Origin: Chryseobacterium sp.
GTDB taxonomy: Bacteria; Bacteroidota; Bacteroidia; Flavobacteriales; Weeksellaceae
Reading direction: 5' to 3'
NCBI RefSeq assembly: GCF_008831505.1
Contig: NZ_CP044507.1
Coordinates: 1,426,001 to 1,490,000, forward strand
Length of the DNA: 64,000 bases
The notes under the pieces are model-generated. The model had not been told where the DNA came from. It saw only the letters and a list, made by a program, of their open reading frames with translations, and searched no databases. Within the stretch, counting starts at the first letter, position 1, and each line of letters begins with the position of its first letter. Below, in pieces: positions 59,752 to 64,000 of this stretch. A program made the position numbers and the translations under genes.

Positions 59752-60392
59752 AGCTGAAATCGCTCACAAAGAAAATTCACAGTCAGACACTGATATTTAC
59801 CAATCAAAGGGCGCTCTACTGGGCAGAGCGTCAGGCACTGATCATCAGTGACCTGCATATCGGTAAAACTGCTTATTTCCGCAAGAACGGTATCGCAGTT
59901 CCTTCCGGCATCCTGACTGATGATCTCACACGGTTGGCCGCTTTACTTATTCACTATTCCGCCAAAGAACTTATTATTGTCGGTGATTTCCTGCATGTGG
60001 GACGCAACGCCGATTTCCGAATCTTCGAAGTCTGGCTGCAGGAATTTTCGCAGCTGAAAATAATAATAATCAAAGGAAACCACGATCAGATCAAGGCTGA
60101 ATTAATGTCAGTCCTGCCCGCCGAAATCCATGAGGAGCAGCTGATAATTGAACCTTTTAAATTTATTCATGTTCCGGATGAAGAGAGCGATAATTTCACT
60201 GTTTCCGGTCACATTCATCCCGGGGTCAGTGTAAAACTGGAAAGAAATAAATACATAAGCCTTCCCTGTTTCAGGTATACCGAGAGGCAGTTGGTGCTTC
60301 CGGCTTTCAGCAAATTTACAGGTCTTGATACAAAAAGCTGTGGCGACTTTCACTGCATCCCGTTTAATGACGATCTTATATTTGAAATGTAG
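59748..60392 (+). CDS. pdeM: ligase-associated DNA repair endonuclease/phosphoesterase PdeM
   Basis: This 214-residue protein is a calcineurin-like metallophosphoesterase with the family motifs in order: ISDLHIGK, VGDFLHVG, KGNHD and SGHIHPGV. It is the PdeM/MPE member of the ligase-associated cluster, shown in other bacteria to be a manganese-dependent phosphodiesterase or endonuclease on DNA. It is the last of the four coupled genes (4-bp overlap with the helicase gene). The intergenic region after it has no clear terminator. Confidence 0.94.
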   Translation: MKLKSLTKKIHSQTLIFTNQRALYWAERQALIISDLHIGKTAYFRKNGIAVPSGILTDDLTRLAALLIHYSAKELIIVGDFLHVGRNADFRIFEVWLQEFSQLKIIIIKGNHDQIKAELMSVLPAEIHEEQLIIEPFKFIHVPDEESDNFTVSGHIHPGVSVKLERNKYISLPCFRYTERQLVLPAFSKFTGLDTKSCGDFHCIPFNDDLIFEM

Positions 60393-60512
60393 ATGTTTCA
60401 GAATTTCACCGGTTATTTGCATTATTTTCATACGGCATGACCATATTTCTTATTGGGAATATTAATTGTTGAGCAAGCATCAACCAAATCATTAACAATA
60501 AAAATTTAGAGT

Positions 60513-61031
60513 ATGTCTGATGCTATTTCACCAAAAGAGAATTTATCCAATGAGGAAGCGATTAAAAAATTAAAAGAACTGGCCGAAGGTGCCGGGAACT
60601 GCTTTTTCACGACGAAGATTAACGAATCTACGCCTCACACGCGTCCAATGGCTTTGCAGGAAGTATGCGACCAGGGAAATCTATGGTTTATAAGCTCATC
60701 CGAAAGTCACAAGAACGAAGAAATCTCTGATGATGCCAGGGTGCAGCTGTATTTTCAAAATAACAGCAGCTATGAATACCTGTATGTGCTTGGTACCGCA
60801 TCTATCCATAAAGACAAAGAGCTTATTGACAAATACTGGACTTCATTTGCCAATGCCTGGTTCGATGGAAAAGATGACCCGCGCGTTACCATAATTAAAG
60901 TGAAACCTATAGATTCTTATTACTACGAAACCAAGGACAACAAGGTTGTTGCAATGGCAAAAATGCTTTTTGTAGCTGCTACGGGTGCCAAAATGGAAGA
61001 TGGCGGTGTAGAAGGAAAGCTTGAGGTTTAA
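60513..61031 (+). CDS. pyridoxamine 5'-phosphate oxidase-like general stress protein
   Basis: This 172-residue protein has the flavin-binding split-barrel fold of the PPOX/general stress protein 26 group. GNCFFTTKINESTPHTRPMALQEVCDQGNLWFISSSESHKNEEI is the conserved beginning, with VQLYFQNNSSYEYLYVLGTA and KDKELIDKYW further on. Proteins of this group bind FMN and respond to general stress in some bacteria. It is probably not the biosynthetic PdxH, which is longer. The lipocalin gene follows 10 bp after its stop. Confidence 0.9.
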   Translation: MSDAISPKENLSNEEAIKKLKELAEGAGNCFFTTKINESTPHTRPMALQEVCDQGNLWFISSSESHKNEEISDDARVQLYFQNNSSYEYLYVLGTASIHKDKELIDKYWTSFANAWFDGKDDPRVTIIKVKPIDSYYYETKDNKVVAMAKMLFVAATGAKMEDGGVEGKLEV

Positions 61032-61041
61032 TATAAAAATT

Positions 61042-61575
61042 ATGAATTCAAAGAAAATATTGATTCCCCTTTCTCTTGGCTTGATTGGATTATTTGTCTT
61101 TAACTCATGCAAAGCTAAAATACCTGCAGGTGCGGAGCCTGTAAGGAACTTTGACAAAGAGCGGTATCTGGGTAAGTGGTACGAAATTGCCAGACTGGAT
61201 TTTACGTGGGAAAAAAACCTGAATAATGTAACCGCTGAATATGGCACCAAAGACAACGGAAATATAAGTGTCCTTAACCGCGGATATGACTATAAAAAGG
61301 ACAAGTGGAAAGAATCTGAAGGCGAAGCAAAGCCGGTTGGTGACGCTACGGTGGGCAGTCTTAAAGTAGCCTTCTTCAAACCATTCTGGGCTGGGTATAA
61401 TGTGATTGACCTCGAAGATTACAGATATGCCCTGGTTATTGGTGACAGTCTGGATAATATGTGGATCCTCTCCAGAGAAAAAACCATTCCGGACGATATA
61501 AAACAGAGATTTCTGGCTAAAGCCAAAAGTATAGGGTACCAAACTGAAGATCTTATTTGGGTAAAACACGATTAA
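61042..61575 (+). CDS. lipocalin family lipoprotein (Blc-like)
   Basis: This 177-residue protein is a bacterial lipocalin. The signal peptide ends in a lipobox (LFVFNSCKAK, lipid-bearing Cys22). The lipocalin signature GKWYEIARLDFTWEKNLNN follows at once, with later strands including SVLNRGYDY, VAFFKPFWAGYNVIDL and the closing helix region IPDDIKQRFLAKAKSIGY. Blc-type lipocalins bind fatty acids or lysophospholipids in the outer membrane under stress. The ATG at 61042 was chosen over a TTG at 61021. A terminator follows the gene. Confidence 0.93.
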   Translation: MNSKKILIPLSLGLIGLFVFNSCKAKIPAGAEPVRNFDKERYLGKWYEIARLDFTWEKNLNNVTAEYGTKDNGNISVLNRGYDYKKDKWKESEGEAKPVGDATVGSLKVAFFKPFWAGYNVIDLEDYRYALVIGDSLDNMWILSREKTIPDDIKQRFLAKAKSIGYQTEDLIWVKHD

Positions 61576-61594
61576 GAAACTGTTAAAGTTATTG

Positions 61595-61628
61595 AGCGGC
61601 GTGCAGCAAATTGCACCCGCTTTTTTTT
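61595..61628 (+). terminator. terminator of the lipocalin gene
   Basis: A stem of AGCGG-GTGCA pairing with TGCAC-CCGCT (61595-61605 with 61612-61621, one mismatch) runs into eight T residues. Confidence 0.8.
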
Positions 61629-61687
61629 GCAAAACCGTAATTAAGAAAGAGGTTGGATCAGTTAATGAATTGTTGGTCTGTTTGAAT

Positions 61688-61695
61688 TACTTTTG
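61688..61695 (+). promoter_or_regulatory. -7 box of the MBL hydrolase gene
   Basis: TACTTTTG matches TAnnTTTG 50 bp before the ATG at 61746. Confidence 0.4.
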
Positions 61696-61745
61696 CAGGT
61701 TCACAGTGTGACACTTGTCTCATTCCGGCAAACCAACTCAAATAA

Positions 61746-62873
61746 ATGAAGACCCTAAGCAAAATCATGATAAGTATATTGGTAATAACCGCCGCTTTGG
61801 TAGCAGCAGCCTTCATCATTATTAATCAGCCGAAATTTGGAAAAGCACCTACCGGAGCACGTCTGGAGCGTATACAGCAGTCACCGCATTATAAAAACGG
61901 CAGATTCGATAATCTGAACAAAACCCCGCAGCTGGCTGAAGACACTTCTATGCCGGAGGTCATGTTCCGCTTCCTTTTCGGAAAAAAAGACCAATTGAAA
62001 CCTGCCCAGGCTTTTCGAATGACCAAAACCGAACTGAAATCACTAAAGCCCGATGAAAACGTGTTTATCTGGATGGGACACTCGTCCTATTATATGCAGA
62101 TTGACGGCCTGAAAATCCTGGTAGACCCGGTGCTGAGCGGCAACGCTTCACCATTCACTTTTACGACCAAAGCTTTTGAAGGAAGTGACCTGTACACTGC
62201 AGATGATATTCCAACATTGGATCTTCTCATCATAACGCATGATCACTGGGACCACCTGGACTATAAAACAGTTAAGGAACTGCAGCACAAAACGCGGAGA
62301 GTCGTTACCGGACTGGGTACGGGCGAACATCTGGAATATTGGGGCTACAGTCCGGACCTCATAACGGAACTGGACTGGTTTGAGAATTCTGATCTGGGCA
62401 ATGGTTTCAGAATATATTGTGAGCCGGCTCGCCATTTTTCAGGCCGGGGACTCAAGCGCGACCAGGCCATCTGGGCAAGCTTTGTACTGGAATCGCCCAC
62501 GCAGAGAATCTATATTGGCGGCGACAGTGGTTACGATGATCATTACAAAAAAATCGGCGAAAAGTACGGCAGTTTTGACCTCGCCATTCTTGAGAACGGA
62601 CAGTACAACAGGGACTGGCGGTATATCCATTTCCTTCCCGGCGAAAATATTAAGGCGATGAAGGAACTTAACGCCGAGAGAATGATTCCGGTTCACAATT
62701 CAAAATTCGCACTTGCTGTACATTCCTGGAACGAACCCCTGAAAAAGATAACAGAACTTAACACTGAAAATCTCAGGATAATCACCCCTGCAATCGGACA
62801 GAAAGTCCCCTGGCTGGACGACTCCAAAATCTATAAAAAGTGGTGGGAAGACTATGACACTCATTTGGAATGA
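61746..62873 (+). CDS. membrane-anchored MBL-fold hydrolase (NAPE-PLD/UlaG-like)
   Basis: This 375-residue protein has one N-terminal membrane helix (about residues 5-27) followed by a metallo-beta-lactamase domain. WMGHSSYYMQIDGLKILVDPVLSG is the family opening, THDHWDHLD is the HxHxDH-type metal site, and PARHFSGRG and YIGGDSGYDDHY supply the other ligands. The set resembles NAPE-phospholipase D-like or L-ascorbate-6-phosphate lactonase-like hydrolases. The active site would face the periplasm. A phosphodiesterase acting on lipids is plausible but not shown. Confidence 0.88.
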   Translation: MKTLSKIMISILVITAALVAAAFIIINQPKFGKAPTGARLERIQQSPHYKNGRFDNLNKTPQLAEDTSMPEVMFRFLFGKKDQLKPAQAFRMTKTELKSLKPDENVFIWMGHSSYYMQIDGLKILVDPVLSGNASPFTFTTKAFEGSDLYTADDIPTLDLLIITHDHWDHLDYKTVKELQHKTRRVVTGLGTGEHLEYWGYSPDLITELDWFENSDLGNGFRIYCEPARHFSGRGLKRDQAIWASFVLESPTQRIYIGGDSGYDDHYKKIGEKYGSFDLAILENGQYNRDWRYIHFLPGENIKAMKELNAERMIPVHNSKFALAVHSWNEPLKKITELNTENLRIITPAIGQKVPWLDDSKIYKKWWEDYDTHLE

Positions 62874-62947
62874 TTTTTTCTGCGTGATGAAGGGCTGATG
62901 CATCGGTGCCGGATTTTCCCGGCCAAACAGCTTTCAAACTTCTGAGT

Positions 62948-63709
62948 ATGAAAAGAACATTACAGATTGCCAACGGCGTGGCTTTAGTGGCCACCATCAT
63001 CTTCAACTACCTGAGTAACACCGGAATCTTCGACGGTAAAACCATAGGCGATGTTTCGGACCAGTACCACACCTCCATTACGCCGGCGGGCTACGCTTTC
63101 TCTATCTGGGGCCTCATTTATCTCCTTCTATTTGTTTTCGTGATCTATACAGGACGCGGCTTATTCCGGACTGATATAGATGATGCCGATGAAATCGTAG
63201 AGCGAATTGGATGGTGGTTTGTAGTTTCGTGCTTCGCCAATTGTGCCTGGATCGTGGTCTGGCTGAACGGCTGGAGTGGGCTGTCTGTTTTGCTGTTGGT
63301 AATTGCCATGATTTCGCTGACCAAAATTCTGCTTGAAACCAAACAATTTGCAGATACAGCAGGTAAAAAATGGATGGTGAACGTACCTTTCCAAATTTAT
63401 GCGGGCTGGATGAGCGTTGCGCTGATAGTTGCCACGGCCGCCTGGCTGGGCAAGATCGGTTGGGATGGTTGGGGAATTTCAGGTGAAATATGGACAGTTA
63501 TCCTGATTACAACTGCAACTGTGATCCATTTACTGATGACCTGGCGCCGGGACTCACCAATATTTGCACTGGTGGGAACTTGGGCGTTTGTTGCAATAGC
63601 GCAGGCTAATATTGACAATTCTTCAACGATATACATTTTTGCCCTGATCTGTGCTGTGGTTCTGTTCGGCAGCAGCCTTATCAATATCATCCGAAGAAAA
63701 TCTGTTTAA
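62948..63709 (+). CDS. TspO/MBR-related membrane protein
   Basis: This 253-residue protein has about seven membrane helices and is rich in Trp. ITPAGYAFSIWGLIYLLLF and later tryptophan-rich helices (ISGEIWTVILITTATVIHLLM) place it in the tryptophan-rich sensory protein (TspO/MBR) superfamily, in the longer form seen in some bacteria. Members bind tetrapyrroles or related ligands. The ATG at 62948 was chosen over an upstream GTG because it begins the first membrane segment at the normal distance. The next gene begins 57 bp after its stop. Confidence 0.82.
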   Translation: MKRTLQIANGVALVATIIFNYLSNTGIFDGKTIGDVSDQYHTSITPAGYAFSIWGLIYLLLFVFVIYTGRGLFRTDIDDADEIVERIGWWFVVSCFANCAWIVVWLNGWSGLSVLLLVIAMISLTKILLETKQFADTAGKKWMVNVPFQIYAGWMSVALIVATAAWLGKIGWDGWGISGEIWTVILITTATVIHLLMTWRRDSPIFALVGTWAFVAIAQANIDNSSTIYIFALICAVVLFGSSLINIIRRKSV

Positions 63710-63766
63710 TGCCTTCCGGGCAGATTATTAAACAGATATTTGCGTCTAATTTTTAAGAAATTTCAA

Positions 63767-64000
63767 ATGAACATCAAAATAATTCTGTTTTTAATATTTT
63801 CTTTTCTATCGGTTTTCATGAATGCGCAGGAACCGAAAGCTCTAAAGCCTTTGGATGCAGAACTCAGCACAGTTGCATATCCGTTTCCGGTCCAGTTTAA
63901 AGAACTGAAAAACCAGGGACAGAAACTTAGGATGGCTTATATGGATGTAAAGCCAGCAAAACCCAATGGTAAAACAGTTGTCCTTCTGCACGGAAAAAAT
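63767..64000 (+). CDS. secreted alpha/beta hydrolase, 5' end only
   Basis: The first 78 codons of a gene that runs off the right edge. The protein has a signal peptide (MNIKIILFLIFSFLSVFMNAQ) followed by PKALKPLDAELSTVAYPFPV and a region ending in KTVVLLHGKN at the edge. LLHGKN is the usual start of the oxyanion-loop motif HG of alpha/beta hydrolases. The catalytic Ser, Asp and His lie outside the window, so the enzyme class cannot be stated. Confidence 0.75.
   Translation, partial: MNIKIILFLIFSFLSVFMNAQEPKALKPLDAELSTVAYPFPVQFKELKNQGQKLRMAYMDVKPAKPNGKTVVLLHGKN

Noticed and set aside
60393-60512. Possible tRNA or small RNA between pdeM and the PPOX gene
   Set aside because: No cloverleaf or strong stem was visible; the region is simply AT-rich leader sequence.

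Overview
The window looks like chromosomal DNA of a flavobacterium, most likely a Weeksellaceae member close to Chryseobacterium or Kaistella. The reasons are three secreted proteins with type IX secretion (T9SS) C-terminal sorting domains (near 6.9, 22.7 and 33.3 kb), many promoters of the Bacteroidetes TAnnTTTG type, SPII lipoprotein signals, and gene neighbourhoods such as thrS-infC-rpmI-rplT and the ligase-associated repair cluster. The placement is inferred from gene content; no marker search was possible. The DNA is densely coding and mostly housekeeping, with one clearly AT-rich accessory segment at about 29.3-32.5 kb.

Layout. 0-3.8 kb (minus strand): the 5' end of radC, a LolD-type ABC ATPase, and the E2 and E1-alpha subunits of pyruvate dehydrogenase. 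3.9-6.8 kb: a PAP2-like membrane protein, a BlaI-type repressor with a lysine-rich tail, and a large DUF4153 membrane protein. 6.9-12.7 kb: a T9SS beta-helix protein, a thioesterase, an HMA-AraC copper-type regulator overlapping into a P1B copper ATPase, and a DJ-1/PfpI protein. 12.7-14.7 kb: a tight operon of a hypothetical protein, a DUF72 protein and a zinc-less sirtuin. 14.8-16.9 kb (minus): a three-gene unit of multi-span membrane protein, histidine kinase and LuxR-type regulator. 17-26.6 kb: YggS, a sigma-54 activator without a DNA-binding domain, a MATE transporter, a secreted endonuclease I, an acyl-CoA dehydrogenase, a MazG-like hydrolase, a thioredoxin-like protein and a DUF4230 protein.

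26.7-33.2 kb: thrS and infC are separated from rpmI-rplT by about 3.2 kb of AT-rich DNA. That DNA carries two predicted lipoproteins and, on the minus strand, two decayed copies of the beginning of a type I restriction methyltransferase gene (hsdM). This is the most island-like part of the window. infC itself has no AUG start. 33.3-40.8 kb: a secreted M28 peptidase, two glycosyltransferases, dapD, an NlpC/P60 lipoprotein, an amino acid permease and an M14 peptidase.

40.8-43 kb: the M14 gene, a TerC-family gene and a small HTH repressor share copies of the palindrome TTTACAATTGTAAA around their promoters. This suggests a small local regulon controlled by the HTH protein. 43-49.7 kb: tyrosine catabolism (homogentisate dioxygenase, HPPD, fumarylacetoacetase) together with an acyl-CoA hydrolase/CoA-transferase and a flavin reductase; maleylacetoacetate isomerase is not present. 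49.8-54.5 kb: a second TerC protein, an alpha/beta hydrolase, a small outer-membrane-like protein, a tandem pair of perfect GC-rich hairpins (REP-like), and an M13 metallopeptidase. 54.7-60.4 kb: the four-gene ligase-associated repair operon (MBL exonuclease, ATP-dependent ligase, Lhr-type helicase, PdeM phosphoesterase). 60.5-64 kb: a PPOX-type stress protein, a lipocalin, an MBL-fold hydrolase, a TspO-like protein and the 5' end of a secreted alpha/beta hydrolase.

No tRNA, rRNA, CRISPR array, intact insertion sequence or prophage was recognised by eye.
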